Source of the DNA: Dyadobacter jiangsuensis
Lineage (GTDB): Bacteria; Bacteroidota; Bacteroidia; Cytophagales; Spirosomataceae
Assembly: GCF_003014695.1 (NCBI RefSeq)
Contig: NZ_PYAS01000004.1
Location: 496,001-560,000 of the forward strand
DNA length: 64,000 nucleotides
Direction of reading: 5' to 3'
Shown here: one piece after another, positions 16,917 through 25,978 of the stretch
Layout: each line of letters starts with the position of its first letter
Position numbering within the stretch: the stretch's first letter is position 1
The notes under the pieces: generated by a model
The model's input: only the letters and a program-made list of their open reading frames with translations
The model's database searches: none
What the model was told of the DNA's origin: nothing
Made by a program: the position numbers and the translations under genes

Positions 16917-18116
16917 ATGAAAAAAGTCTATTGCACAGTATTATCTTTGATGGTTCCTTTTTTGGGTTTTGCGAAGGCGGAAGATGATAAGAAGGCGGTG
17001 AAAGCCGATACTGCGGTGGTAACAGAGGCTAAGGACGAGGAGGAGGCCAAAGGAGCGTTCGCTTTCTCAGGCTATCTGGATTCCTATTACATGGCTAATT
17101 TCAACAAACCTGCATCCCGCTCCAACATGGGTGCCACCAACGCACGGGTGTTCGATCAGAAATCAGGCCAGTTTTCGCTCGGCTTGGTTCAGGCGAAAGT
17201 CGCTTACACCAATGCAAAGTCGGAAGCGGTCGTTGACCTTACTTTCGGACCTAACGCTAACATGGGTAACTACGGCAATGCGCTGTTCAGCACTGCTCTT
17301 GCCATTAAGCAGGCATACTTTACATACAAATTTACCGACAAGTTCTCGATGACAGCGGGGCAGTTCGGTACGCATATCGGGTACGAAGTGATCGACGCAC
17401 CGGCCAACTTCAACTACTCGCTCTCTAACCTTTTCAACAACGGGCCGTTCTACCACGCCGGTTTGAAAGCAACCTACGCATTCTCCGACAAGGCGTCGTT
17501 GATGGTGGGTGTTGTGAACAACGTGGATGGTCTGGGCGACAACAACCGCGCGAAAGGGATTATCAGCCAATTGTACTTCAAGCCGGTTAACAACTGGAAC
17601 GTTTACCTGAACTACATCGGAAGCAACGAAGCAAATACGGATTCACTCGGCAAGCAGCCGGATGGTTTCTACCAGGTGTTCGACCTTACTACGAGCTTCC
17701 AGGTAACCGAAAAATTCCTCTTGGGTCTGAATGCCGCATACGGATCGCAAAAGGGTGATTATCAGGGTGCAGGTGGCCCGATTGATACCGAATCATGGGG
17801 AGGTTTCGCAGTGTATGCCAACACCGCGATCACGGACAACTTCGGAATCGGTGCACGTTACGAATATTTCAATAATGACAAAGGCGTGCGCGGTTTGCTG
17901 ACGCGTTCCGGAATGGGCACGAAAGTAAATTCAGTTACCCTGACTGGTAACATCAACCTTGCCGATGGTCACATCCTCGTGAAACCGGAGTTCCGCCTGG
18001 ATGCCTATCCTAAACTGAGCGGCAGCGGAGAAGAGCAGCAATTCGAGGATTCAGAGGGTGGATGGACTAAAAATAGCCAAACCACATTCGGATTAGCATT
18101 CATTTACAAATTCTGA
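16917..18116 (+). CDS. Outer-membrane beta-barrel porin linked to ammonium transport
   Basis: This 399-residue protein starts with a signal peptide (MKKVYCTVLSLMVPFLGFAKA) followed by an acidic Lys/Glu/Asp-rich linker to about residue 45. The rest is made of short amphipathic strands with aromatic girdles (FSGYLDSYYMANF, MTAGQFGTHIGYEV, FGIGARYEYF) and ends in the aromatic residue F (FGLAFIYKF), the usual outer-membrane insertion signal. It fits the Bacteroidota porin/BBP2 (DUF1597) type. It ends 60 bases before the ammonium transporter gene. The inferred role is passage of small nitrogen compounds across the outer membrane. Confidence 0.82.
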   Translation: MKKVYCTVLSLMVPFLGFAKAEDDKKAVKADTAVVTEAKDEEEAKGAFAFSGYLDSYYMANFNKPASRSNMGATNARVFDQKSGQFSLGLVQAKVAYTNAKSEAVVDLTFGPNANMGNYGNALFSTALAIKQAYFTYKFTDKFSMTAGQFGTHIGYEVIDAPANFNYSLSNLFNNGPFYHAGLKATYAFSDKASLMVGVVNNVDGLGDNNRAKGIISQLYFKPVNNWNVYLNYIGSNEANTDSLGKQPDGFYQVFDLTTSFQVTEKFLLGLNAAYGSQKGDYQGAGGPIDTESWGGFAVYANTAITDNFGIGARYEYFNNDKGVRGLLTRSGMGTKVNSVTLTGNINLADGHILVKPEFRLDAYPKLSGSGEEQQFEDSEGGWTKNSQTTFGLAFIYKF

Positions 18117-18176
18117 TACAACAGCATTTCACACGAATACCTTCTTAATCTAATACAATAACAATAATTTACTACA

Positions 18177-19496
18177 ATGGAAAAACGTAACTTTATCCCA
18201 CTGATTATCCTCCTGGTAATCAGCATCCTCGGTGCCTTCGTCCCCAATGTTCCGACACAGATCGTGACGGAGGGCATCAATTCGGGCGACACTGCGTGGA
18301 TGCTCGTATCAGCCGCGCTGGTATTGCTCATGACCCCGGGTCTGGCGTACTTCTACGGGGGAATGGTCAACACCAAAAACGTCATTTCCACGATGCTCCA
18401 GAGCTTCATCGCTATGGGTGTAATCAGTGTGGTGTGGGTAGTTTTCGGTTTCAGCCTTGCATTTGGTGAGGACATCGGCGGTTTCGTAGGAAACCCGACA
18501 ACCCACTTCATGTTCAAAGGTGTATTGGATGGTCCTATCTGGGGAACGATTCCTTTCGCCTTGTTCGCAATGTTCCAGTTGAAGTTCGCGGTAATCACTC
18601 CTGCGCTTGTAACTGGCTCGATGGCTGAGCGTATCAACTTCCGCTCTTACGTTCTTTTCATTATCCTGTTCTGTATTTTCATCTACTCGCCACTGGCTCA
18701 CATGACATGGCATGCAGATGGTATCCTGTTCAAAATGGGTGTGCTTGACTTCGCTGGTGGTACTGTTGTTCACATGTCTGCTGGTTGGGCTGCCTTCGCT
18801 GGTGCATTGTACCTGAAACGCCGCAAGTCACTTCTCGAAGACCACGTGCTTCCTCCTGCTAACATTCCATTCGTATTGTTGGGAACAGGTTTGCTTTGGT
18901 TCGGATGGTTCGGTTTCAACGCCGGTTCTGCCCTGACAGCTTCTCCATTGGCGGTTTCAGCTTTCGCTACTACTAACACCGCTGCCGGTGCTGCTGGTTT
19001 GGCCTGGGTTCTTTTTGATGCTGCAAGAGGCAAGAAAGTATCTGCACTCGGTTTCTGTATCGGTGCCGTAGTTGGTCTGGTTGCTATCACGCCTGCTGCC
19101 GGTTTCGTAACAGTTCCTGCATCGTTGTTCATCGGTACTATCGCTGCGATCACTTCTAACTACATCGCTCACCTGCGCACCCGTTCTACATTGGACGATA
19201 CACTCGATGTATTCCCTTGCCACGGTGTAGGTGGTATGGTAGGTATGCTGATGACCGGTATCTTCGCAACCAGCGGTGTTAACTCACTGGTAGTAGACCA
19301 AGGTCTGGCATTCGGCGAAACCAAACTGTTCATCAACCACGTGATTGCCCTGGTAGGTGTATCGGTATTCGCATTCGCTGGTTCATTCCTGTTGCTGAAA
19401 ATCACTGACCTGATCCTGCCGCTCCGCGTATCTGAGCAAGATGAGAAAGTAGGTCTGGATGTGAGCCAGCACGATGAATTTCTTGTAGAGGCTTAA
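18177..19496 (+). CDS. amt: Ammonium transporter (Amt/MEP/Rh family)
   Basis: This 439-residue inner-membrane protein moves ammonium into the cytoplasm. It has the usual eleven hydrophobic segments, the FAGGTVVHMSAGWAA signature with the first pore histidine (about residue 197), and FPCHGVGGMVGM with the second (about residue 345). The N-terminal hydrophobic stretch may be cleaved. No PII-type glnK gene follows; a terminator stands 24 bases after the stop, so the transcript is porin-amt only. Two glutamine synthetase genes lie 4-7 kb downstream. Confidence 0.96.
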   Translation: MEKRNFIPLIILLVISILGAFVPNVPTQIVTEGINSGDTAWMLVSAALVLLMTPGLAYFYGGMVNTKNVISTMLQSFIAMGVISVVWVVFGFSLAFGEDIGGFVGNPTTHFMFKGVLDGPIWGTIPFALFAMFQLKFAVITPALVTGSMAERINFRSYVLFIILFCIFIYSPLAHMTWHADGILFKMGVLDFAGGTVVHMSAGWAAFAGALYLKRRKSLLEDHVLPPANIPFVLLGTGLLWFGWFGFNAGSALTASPLAVSAFATTNTAAGAAGLAWVLFDAARGKKVSALGFCIGAVVGLVAITPAAGFVTVPASLFIGTIAAITSNYIAHLRTRSTLDDTLDVFPCHGVGGMVGMLMTGIFATSGVNSLVVDQGLAFGETKLFINHVIALVGVSVFAFAGSFLLLKITDLILPLRVSEQDEKVGLDVSQHDEFLVEA

Positions 19497-19519
19497 TCTA
19501 AACTATAAGAATAAATTAG

Positions 19520-19545
19520 AAAGCCCGGCCAAATGGTCGGGCTTT
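19520..19545 (+). terminator. Rho-independent terminator of amt
   Basis: AAAGCCCGGCC and GGTCGGGCTTT pair over eleven positions with one G-U pair around a four-base AAAT loop, followed by T residues. Confidence 0.9.
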
Positions 19546-19635
19546 TCTAGTTCTCAAGATTTTAAAATTTCCAGATTCCTCTCTCTTTAAATCCCCGGGT
19601 TAAAACCCAGCAAAGGATTTCTTTTTAGTCCCTTG

Positions 19636-19655
19636 CCGTCGACTTAAGTCGACGG
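19636..19655. repeat. 20-base perfect palindrome
   Basis: CCGTCGACTTAAGTCGACGG reads identically on both strands. It follows a second small inverted repeat (CCCGGGTTAAAACCC near 19590-19607). Together they look like a REP-type extragenic element between the convergent amt and mtaB genes. Confidence 0.75.
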
Positions 19656-19730
19656 TACCAGATTAGATTATTAGATTAGAATTGATTTCAGATCAAAATT
19701 GACTATTAGAGTAAGATTGATCTTTGAATT

Positions 19731-21059
19731 CTAGTGAATTAATATTTCTTCCAGAATTTCAGTGACTTCCATTAATCCCTCTGCATTAATATGATCATAG
19801 CGAACCTCTTTCGTTTCATTGATCAGCAGCGGATCGTACTTCACCGCTACGCGAACGTAGTTGCCTGTAAATCCAAGCATTTGCCCATTCTGAACTTCAT
19901 CCTCAAACAATACCTTACCCGCCTTGCCGATCTGGCTTTCGTAGAAGAAGCGCTTCTTTTTATCTGAAAGAATATGCAGCATTTTGGAACGTTCGGCCCG
20001 TTCTGCCTTTGGAACAATGGGGCGGATGGCTAATGCCGTAGTATTTTCTCTTTCCGAATAGGTAAACACGTGCAAATAGGAAACCTCCAACTCATTCAGG
20101 AAACGGTAGGTTTCTTCGAAAAGCTCTTTTGTCTCTCCCGCATGGCCTACGATCACATCCACGCCAATGCAGCAATCCGGCATGAGCGATTTGATTTTCG
20201 CGACGCGCTCGGCGTACAGTTCGCGTTTGTAACGGCGCTTCATCAGCCCGAGCACCTTATTCGATCCCGATTGCAGTGGAATATGGAAATGCGGGGCAAA
20301 TCGTTTGGATTGCGCTACAAACTCGATGATCTCGTCGGTAAGCAGGTTAGGCTCGATGGAAGAAATGCGGAACCGTTCGATGCCCTCTACTTCGTCCAGC
20401 GCCTTGATCAGGTCGAGGAAAGTCTCTTCGCGGACGCCATTGCGCAAGCCGAAATCGCCGATGTTCACGCCGGTGAGTACGATTTCTTTCACGTCGCGCG
20501 CAGCGATATCGCGTGCGGCCTTAACGATATTCTCGATACTGTCGGACCGACTCTTTCCGCGTGCGAGCGGGATCGTGCAATAGGCGCACGGGTAGTCGCA
20601 GCCGTCCTGTACTTTCAGGAACGTGCGCGTGCGGTCGTTGAGTGAATAGGATGTATGATATTCAACTGCATTGTCGATCGTCGAAGCGATAACCTGTGCG
20701 GGCTGGCCGGACGGCGCTTTTTCGAACGTATCGATGAGCTCCACAAGCCGGAATTTCTCGGCAGCGCCCAAAACCGCGTCCACGCCCGGTATTTCAGAGA
20801 TTTCTTTCGGTTTCAGCTGCGCATAGCAACCGATAATCGCTACGTAGCCATCCGCATTGATCTTCTGAGCCTCACGCACGATCTTGCGGCATTTTTTGTC
20901 CGCATTCTCGGTCACCGAGCAGGTGTTGATGATAAAAATATCCGGGTTTTCGTTGAACTCCACTTTGGTGTAGCCCTTATCCTCGAACATGCGTCCGATG
21001 GAAGAGCTTTCGGAGTAATTCAGCTTGCACCCTAATGTATAAAAAGCGACTTTTTTCAT
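19731..21059 (-). CDS. mtaB: tRNA (N6-threonylcarbamoyladenosine-C2-)-methylthiotransferase MtaB
   Basis: This 442-residue radical-SAM enzyme adds a methylthio group to t6A37 of ANN-decoding tRNAs. The N-terminal UPF0004 domain carries the auxiliary cluster cysteines C11, C47 and C78. The radical-SAM motif CDYPCAYC lies at residues 154-161, and a C-terminal TRAM-like region follows from about residue 375. The short TLGCKLNYSES start is the MtaB form, not MiaB or RimO. A TAATTTTG box on the minus strand (21084-21077) is 18 bases from the ATG and may be its -7 element. Confidence 0.92.
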   Translation of the reverse strand: MKKVAFYTLGCKLNYSESSSIGRMFEDKGYTKVEFNENPDIFIINTCSVTENADKKCRKIVREAQKINADGYVAIIGCYAQLKPKEISEIPGVDAVLGAAEKFRLVELIDTFEKAPSGQPAQVIASTIDNAVEYHTSYSLNDRTRTFLKVQDGCDYPCAYCTIPLARGKSRSDSIENIVKAARDIAARDVKEIVLTGVNIGDFGLRNGVREETFLDLIKALDEVEGIERFRISSIEPNLLTDEIIEFVAQSKRFAPHFHIPLQSGSNKVLGLMKRRYKRELYAERVAKIKSLMPDCCIGVDVIVGHAGETKELFEETYRFLNELEVSYLHVFTYSERENTTALAIRPIVPKAERAERSKMLHILSDKKKRFFYESQIGKAGKVLFEDEVQNGQMLGFTGNYVRVAVKYDPLLINETKEVRYDHINAEGLMEVTEILEEILIH

Positions 21060-21095
21060 TGTTTTTAAATATCCTGCAAAATTACACCTTTATTA

Positions 21096-22931
21096 TCAAC
21101 GCTTTAAATAATCTCCAAAAGAAGATTGCAGGTAAGCCTTGCTGAGGTCTTCTTCCTGCTGCGGTAAAGCGCCGTTTTTCTCGGTGATATTCCCTCCGAT
21201 GTTGTCCCGTACGAGAAACCCGTCGGGCCGCATCCATCCGAGGCCATTGTTGAATGCGAAATAGGCAAAATCCTGTCGACCCTTTTTGAAAATGTCGTTG
21301 CTCCACGCAAAAGTTCCGGACGGAAGACGCATTTGGTTTAAAAGTGTAGCGGCCAGGTCGGTTTGCGACGCGAGCGTATCCACACGTGCGGGCGTGGCCG
21401 TAACCGCGCCGCCGAGCCAGAGCATGGGAACATGGAATTCCGAAGGCTTGTCTTTCCGAGTCTCCGGCAAGGGATGGCCATGGTCGGCGATAATGACTAC
21501 GAGCGTGTTTTTCCACCACGGCCTGGTTTGGGCTTCCCGCAGGAATGCACCGAGGGATTCGTCGGTGTAATGCAATGCGTTCAGGAACAGATGCTCCGGA
21601 TCGTTGCCTGCGATCACCGTTTTGGTCGGCACTTCAAACGGTTCGTGGCTGCTTAATGTGAACATCGTAGAGAAAAATGGCTGCTTTTCCTGGTCGAGGT
21701 CGTGTATTAACCGTTTGAAAACCACGTGATCGTGCGCGCCCCATTTGGAGTTCATGTCCTTGGAATCGAAATCATTGATATCGACGATCCGGTCGAAGCC
21801 CTGTTGGAGAAAATAGGATTTCATATTGGCGAACTCGGTTTCGCCGCCGTAATAAAAGGATGTTTGCCAGCCGTTGGTTTTGAAAATAGTGGGAAGCGAG
21901 GGCAGTGAGGCAGTTTTCTTAGGTATTTTAATAATGGATGTGGTAGGCTGAGCCGGGTAGCCGCTCAAAATCGCTACCATTCCTTTGTCGCTGCGGTTGC
22001 CGCTTGCATATATATTGGTAAAGAGCAGCCCTTCTTTCGAGATCTGGTCAAACTGCGGGGTGATGTTTTTTAAGCCGCCGAGAGAGCCCACGGCCTTTGC
22101 GGTAAAACTTTCCCAGATAATCACCAGCACATTTTTTTTGCCGACCGTGTCGATAACCTGTTCGGTTATGCCATTGCGGTTATAAAGGCTTGTTACCTTC
22201 TCGCTTGCCTCATTGTCGTCCGCATATTGGAACGGATTTTCACTGGAATAGGCAGCATTCAATACCGAACGCATGTAGTTCCAGGGTACATTCACGGCCG
22301 CATAGTTCGCGAAACTCTTGTCGCTGAAATAGACTGCGCTCTCGTTCATAGGTGCCAGCTGGAATCCGCCCCGGATGGGGATAATCAGGCTGCCTGCAAT
22401 GACGAGAAATGCCGGTATCGTGTACAGCAGCGGCGACCGGCTGAACGCCCCGGTGATGCGACGGATGATAGTATGTAAAACCCGGTTAACGAGGAAAATC
22501 AACACGATCAGCAGCAGTACCAGCTGCCACACCGGCGCGGCACCCATAGAAGCGAATGCTTCTGTCGGTGTTTCAAGGTAGTGGAGAGAGGTAGCGTCGA
22601 TGCGGAAGCCCCAGGCACGGAACAGTTCAAGGTCGACGACCGTGAGCAGCGTGATGAGGGATACTATGATAGTGGTATAAATCAATAAGGTCTTGCGGTA
22701 CCAATCCCAGCGCTGGCCGGTGAACATCATCAATAAGGTAGGGATTGCCAGAATATAGGCGGCGAAGGAAATATCCATCGGTAACCCGTGACTTGCACTC
22801 GCTGCCCAAAGCGAAGAGGGGAGTTCGAGTGCCTTTTTATAATGGTATGCCAGGAAAATGATCCGGAAAAACTGGAAGATGACGACCCAGGCCAGCCCGT
22901 ACAAGGCAATAAATTCAAGTCTTTTACGCAT
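21096..22931 (-). CDS. LTA synthase/sulfatase family membrane protein
   Basis: This 611-residue protein has about five transmembrane segments in the first 190 residues (near 8-30, 50-70, 82-102, 135-152, 168-187) and a large extracytoplasmic sulfatase/alkaline-phosphatase-fold domain after about residue 265. Metal-site marks are IIWESFTAKAVG with the candidate nucleophile Thr (277), SGNRSDKGMVAILSG, and IIADHGHPLPE. The layout is that of phosphoglycerol or phosphoethanolamine transferases such as LtaS. A Gram-negative host would not make lipoteichoic acid, so the transferred group is probably added to another envelope glycan or lipid. It is separated from mtaB by 36 bases and read the same way. 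Confidence 0.85.
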   Translation of the reverse strand: MRKRLEFIALYGLAWVVIFQFFRIIFLAYHYKKALELPSSLWAASASHGLPMDISFAAYILAIPTLLMMFTGQRWDWYRKTLLIYTTIIVSLITLLTVVDLELFRAWGFRIDATSLHYLETPTEAFASMGAAPVWQLVLLLIVLIFLVNRVLHTIIRRITGAFSRSPLLYTIPAFLVIAGSLIIPIRGGFQLAPMNESAVYFSDKSFANYAAVNVPWNYMRSVLNAAYSSENPFQYADDNEASEKVTSLYNRNGITEQVIDTVGKKNVLVIIWESFTAKAVGSLGGLKNITPQFDQISKEGLLFTNIYASGNRSDKGMVAILSGYPAQPTTSIIKIPKKTASLPSLPTIFKTNGWQTSFYYGGETEFANMKSYFLQQGFDRIVDINDFDSKDMNSKWGAHDHVVFKRLIHDLDQEKQPFFSTMFTLSSHEPFEVPTKTVIAGNDPEHLFLNALHYTDESLGAFLREAQTRPWWKNTLVVIIADHGHPLPETRKDKPSEFHVPMLWLGGAVTATPARVDTLASQTDLAATLLNQMRLPSGTFAWSNDIFKKGRQDFAYFAFNNGLGWMRPDGFLVRDNIGGNITEKNGALPQQEEDLSKAYLQSSFGDYLKR

Positions 22932-23018
22932 CGGTGTCTTTGAACAATTTGCAAAGTTCTTAAAAATGCGCTAACCTGTGGTAACCGTTGGACAGCTATT
23001 GTGAAAATGTCCGTACGA

Positions 23019-23051
23019 TTTGTGGTTCCTATCGGTAAATAAATAATTTTG
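23019..23051 (+). promoter_or_regulatory. Candidate promoter of the type III glutamine synthetase gene
   Basis: TTTG (23019-23022) and TAATTTTG (23044-23051), a perfect TAnnTTTG match, are 21 bases apart. Transcription near 23058 gives a leader of about 22 bases. Confidence 0.55.
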
Positions 23052-23079
23052 GGGAGAATTAATATAAATCAATAAATAC

Positions 23080-25266
23080 ATGACGTTTCGTTCCAAAGCT
23101 TTTGAGATTGCGCAAGGCCGTGTCTCGCCTGTTTTGACCCCTCCCACAGAAAAAGTAGCCGACCTCTATGGCAGCAATACATTCAGTGATGATGTGATGA
23201 AGACCCTGCTTTCGGCAGAGGCATACACCAAGATTTCCAACTCTATCCGCTCCGGTTCGACGATCGACCGGGAGGTGGCCGAGGAAGTGGCAGCAGCCAT
23301 GAAATCGTGGGCCATTTCCAAGGGCGCGACCCACTATACCCACTGGTTCCAGCCATTGACGGGGACGACCGCCGAGAAACACGACTCGTTTTTTGACCTT
23401 ACCATAGACGGCAAAGCGGTAGAGAAATTCAAAGGCAGCGCATTGGTGCAGCAGGAGCCGGACGCGTCCTCGTTCCCGAGCGGAGGCTTGCGCGCGACGT
23501 TCGAGGCGCGGGGCTATACGGGCTGGGACCCGAGCTCGCCTGCGTTCCTGATGGACAATGGGGCAGGTGGTAAGACCTTGTGTATCCCGTCCGTATTTAT
23601 TTCCTACAATGGCGAGGCGTTGGATTACAAAGCGCCACTTCTGCGCTCACTCATGACGCTCGACAAGGCCGCTACCGGTGTTTGCCAGTTTTTCAACCGC
23701 GACGTTTCCAAAGTAACGCCTACACTCGGAATCGAGCAGGAGTATTTTTTGGTGGATAAGGCATTGTACTACGCCCGTCCCGATTTGCTGATGGCCGGCC
23801 GGACCGTTTTCGGGCATAACCCGGCACGCGGCCAGCAGTTGGATGATCATTACTTCGGTTCGATTTCGCCGCGCGTGAATGCATTCATGGTGGACTTTGA
23901 GTTCGAAGCGTTGAAGCTGGGCATTCCAGTGCGCACGCGTCATAACGAGGTGGCACCCGGCCAGTTCGAATGCGCACCGACTTTCGAAGAGGTGAACCTC
24001 GCTATCGATCACAATGCATTGCTGATGGATTTAATGCAGAAGATTGGTGACAAGCATAATTTCCAGGTGCTTTTCCACGAGAAGCCATTTGCAGGCATTA
24101 ACGGAAGCGGAAAGCACAACAACTGGTCGCTTTCGACGGATACGGGCATTAACCTGCTTGCACCTACTTCGAAGCCGAAAGAAAACCTGCGGTTCCTGAC
24201 GTTCCTGATGAACGTGGTGAAAGCCGTGCACGATCATGCGGATCTGCTGCGCGCGTCCATATCGTCCGCGGGCAACGAGCATCGCCTGGGCGCGAATGAA
24301 GCCCCGCCGTCGATCGTGTCGGTGTTCCTGGGGGGCGATTTGACAAATATGCTCGAAGAGCTCGTAAGCAAAGGCGAGATTACGTTGGAAAAGGGAGAGA
24401 ACTTCTATTATAAACTAGGTATTTCCCGCATTCCTAACCTTCAACGTGATAACACCGACCGCAACCGCACGTCACCGTTCTGTTTTACCGGAAATAAATT
24501 CGAGTACCGCGCGGTAGGAAGTTCGCAAAACAGCGCCTCGCCGATGATCATCCTGAATACGATCGTGGCCAATCAGCTGCTCGATTTCAAACGCGAAATG
24601 GACGAGCGACTGGCAGCCGGCGAGGAGAAGAAAGTGGCGACTGTGGAGATTCTGAAACGCTACTACCTCGAATCCAAAAACATCCTGTTTGAAGGAAACG
24701 GCTATTCCGATGAATGGATCGAAGAGGCTGCGAAACGTGGTTTGAGCAATATCCGCGAAACTTACGATGCATTGTACGCTTACAAGACCGATAAAACGGT
24801 TGCTGTGTTCGAAAGAACAGGCGTTCTGAATTCACGTGAGCTGCACGCACGTTACGAGATCGAGCTGGAAAATTATGTGAAAAAATTGCAGATCGAATCA
24901 CGGGTGATCGGTGACCTGGCGTTGAACCACATCGTTTCTACCGTGGTGAAGTACCAGTTCAAACTCGCACAAACGGCCCGCTCACTCACTGATCTCGAAA
25001 TGCTGGAAGAAGCCGAGCCGATCAAGGAAATCATCCGCGACATTTCGTCACATGTGGTGGTGATCAAGAAGCTCGTGCATGAAATGACCGAAAGCCGAAA
25101 GAAAGCTAACAATATCGAGGAGCTTTTTGAGCGTGCGAAATGCTACGGTTCAGAGGTAAAGGGGCATTTTGATGAGATCCGCTATCACGTCGATAAATTG
25201 GAATTGTTGATCGATGATGAGGACTGGCCATTGGCTAAATACCGCGAAATGCTATTTTTGGAGTAG
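23080..25266 (+). CDS. glnN: Glutamine synthetase type III
   Basis: This 728-residue enzyme makes glutamine from glutamate, ammonium and ATP. The length and the N-terminal extension mark the GSIII class found in Bacteroidota and cyanobacteria. Seen are FSYNGE-like ISYNGEALDYK, LGIEQEYFLVD with the metal-binding glutamate (about residues 220-230), HNEVAPGQFE (about residues 287-296), GINGSGKHNNWS (about residues 345-356) and NRTSPFCFTGNKFEYRAVGS. A C-terminal helical region follows from about residue 590. The start has its own promoter candidate. The downstream acidic protein gene begins 30 bases after the stop and probably shares the transcript. Confidence 0.96.
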   Translation: MTFRSKAFEIAQGRVSPVLTPPTEKVADLYGSNTFSDDVMKTLLSAEAYTKISNSIRSGSTIDREVAEEVAAAMKSWAISKGATHYTHWFQPLTGTTAEKHDSFFDLTIDGKAVEKFKGSALVQQEPDASSFPSGGLRATFEARGYTGWDPSSPAFLMDNGAGGKTLCIPSVFISYNGEALDYKAPLLRSLMTLDKAATGVCQFFNRDVSKVTPTLGIEQEYFLVDKALYYARPDLLMAGRTVFGHNPARGQQLDDHYFGSISPRVNAFMVDFEFEALKLGIPVRTRHNEVAPGQFECAPTFEEVNLAIDHNALLMDLMQKIGDKHNFQVLFHEKPFAGINGSGKHNNWSLSTDTGINLLAPTSKPKENLRFLTFLMNVVKAVHDHADLLRASISSAGNEHRLGANEAPPSIVSVFLGGDLTNMLEELVSKGEITLEKGENFYYKLGISRIPNLQRDNTDRNRTSPFCFTGNKFEYRAVGSSQNSASPMIILNTIVANQLLDFKREMDERLAAGEEKKVATVEILKRYYLESKNILFEGNGYSDEWIEEAAKRGLSNIRETYDALYAYKTDKTVAVFERTGVLNSRELHARYEIELENYVKKLQIESRVIGDLALNHIVSTVVKYQFKLAQTARSLTDLEMLEEAEPIKEIIRDISSHVVVIKKLVHEMTESRKKANNIEELFERAKCYGSEVKGHFDEIRYHVDKLELLIDDEDWPLAKYREMLFLE

Positions 25267-25296
25267 TTTTACAATTGAATCAAACAACAAAAGAAT

Positions 25297-25848
25297 ATGA
25301 ATCCCGGATTTGATCCAGAAGAAATCGCCCAGCTCAAAGCCGAATGCAAGGCCGAAAATTCGAACTTTATATATGTAGAGGACGAATTCGAGGACGAAGG
25401 TGACAACAACGAGCATGCACATGTGCAGTTCGTTGGTACTTACAAAAACCAGGAGGTCATTTACGACGCGCTGGTTTACACTTTGCGCCTGCACCATTCT
25501 ACACTTGTGTACGACGAGGCGCTGGAACGGTTGAAAAAGGAAATGCCCGGTTATTTGTCGCCCGATGAGCGCCCAGCCAACTACAAAATCTCCGACGAGC
25601 AGGAAGACGAAGCGGAACTGCTGCTGACCGAGTTCATCGAGGAAATCGAAGAAGGAGAGGAGATTACCGTCCGCGAGCACGTCGAAATTGATGATCAGTT
25701 TGAGTACGGCGTGGGGCTGGAAGTGGGTCTAAATAAAACGGAGATCGATGAAGATGTGATCAGCGACTTTATCAAGGCTTATACGGCAGGTAATGTACAG
25801 CTGGATCCTACCTTGTATTCGTTCACCGGCAGCGAAGAGGAAGATTGA
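25297..25848 (+). CDS. Acidic hypothetical protein downstream of glutamine synthetase
   Basis: I do not recognise a named family for this 183-residue protein. It is strongly acidic with clusters of Glu and Asp (for example EDEFEDEGDNNEH near residue 29 and DEQEDEAELLLTEFIEEIEEGEE near residues 106-128, which is probably helical). No signal peptide, membrane segment or cysteine pair is present, so it should be a soluble cytoplasmic protein. It lies 30 bases after the type III glutamine synthetase and is followed by a terminator, so the two likely share a transcript. A role tied to nitrogen metabolism would be guesswork. Confidence 0.7.
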   Translation: MNPGFDPEEIAQLKAECKAENSNFIYVEDEFEDEGDNNEHAHVQFVGTYKNQEVIYDALVYTLRLHHSTLVYDEALERLKKEMPGYLSPDERPANYKISDEQEDEAELLLTEFIEEIEEGEEITVREHVEIDDQFEYGVGLEVGLNKTEIDEDVISDFIKAYTAGNVQLDPTLYSFTGSEEED

Positions 25849-25868
25849 TCCCAATAGGATAGTAATGG

Positions 25869-25899
25869 AAAAGTGCCTTTTTAACCGAAGGCGCTTTTT
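25869..25899 (+). terminator. Rho-independent terminator after the glnN unit
   Basis: AGTGCCTT (25872-25879) pairs with AAGGCGCT (25888-25895) with one G-T pair, extended by A-T pairs and followed by a T tract. Confidence 0.85.
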
Positions 25900-25926
25900 T
25901 TTGTGCCTAATGCACAATAGCAAACA

Positions 25927-25956
25927 AAAACGGCCACCTTTTGGGATGGCCGTTTT
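25927..25956 (-). terminator. Rho-independent terminator of glnA
   Basis: AAAACGGCCA (25927-25936) and TGGCCGTTTT (25947-25956) form a ten-base-pair stem with a ten-base loop. It lies 22 bases past the glnA stop on the minus strand and its T run points that way. The rightward glnN terminator is adjacent, so the convergent units are separately closed. Confidence 0.85.
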
Positions 25957-25978
25957 GCAAAATATGTCGTTCTGCGGA

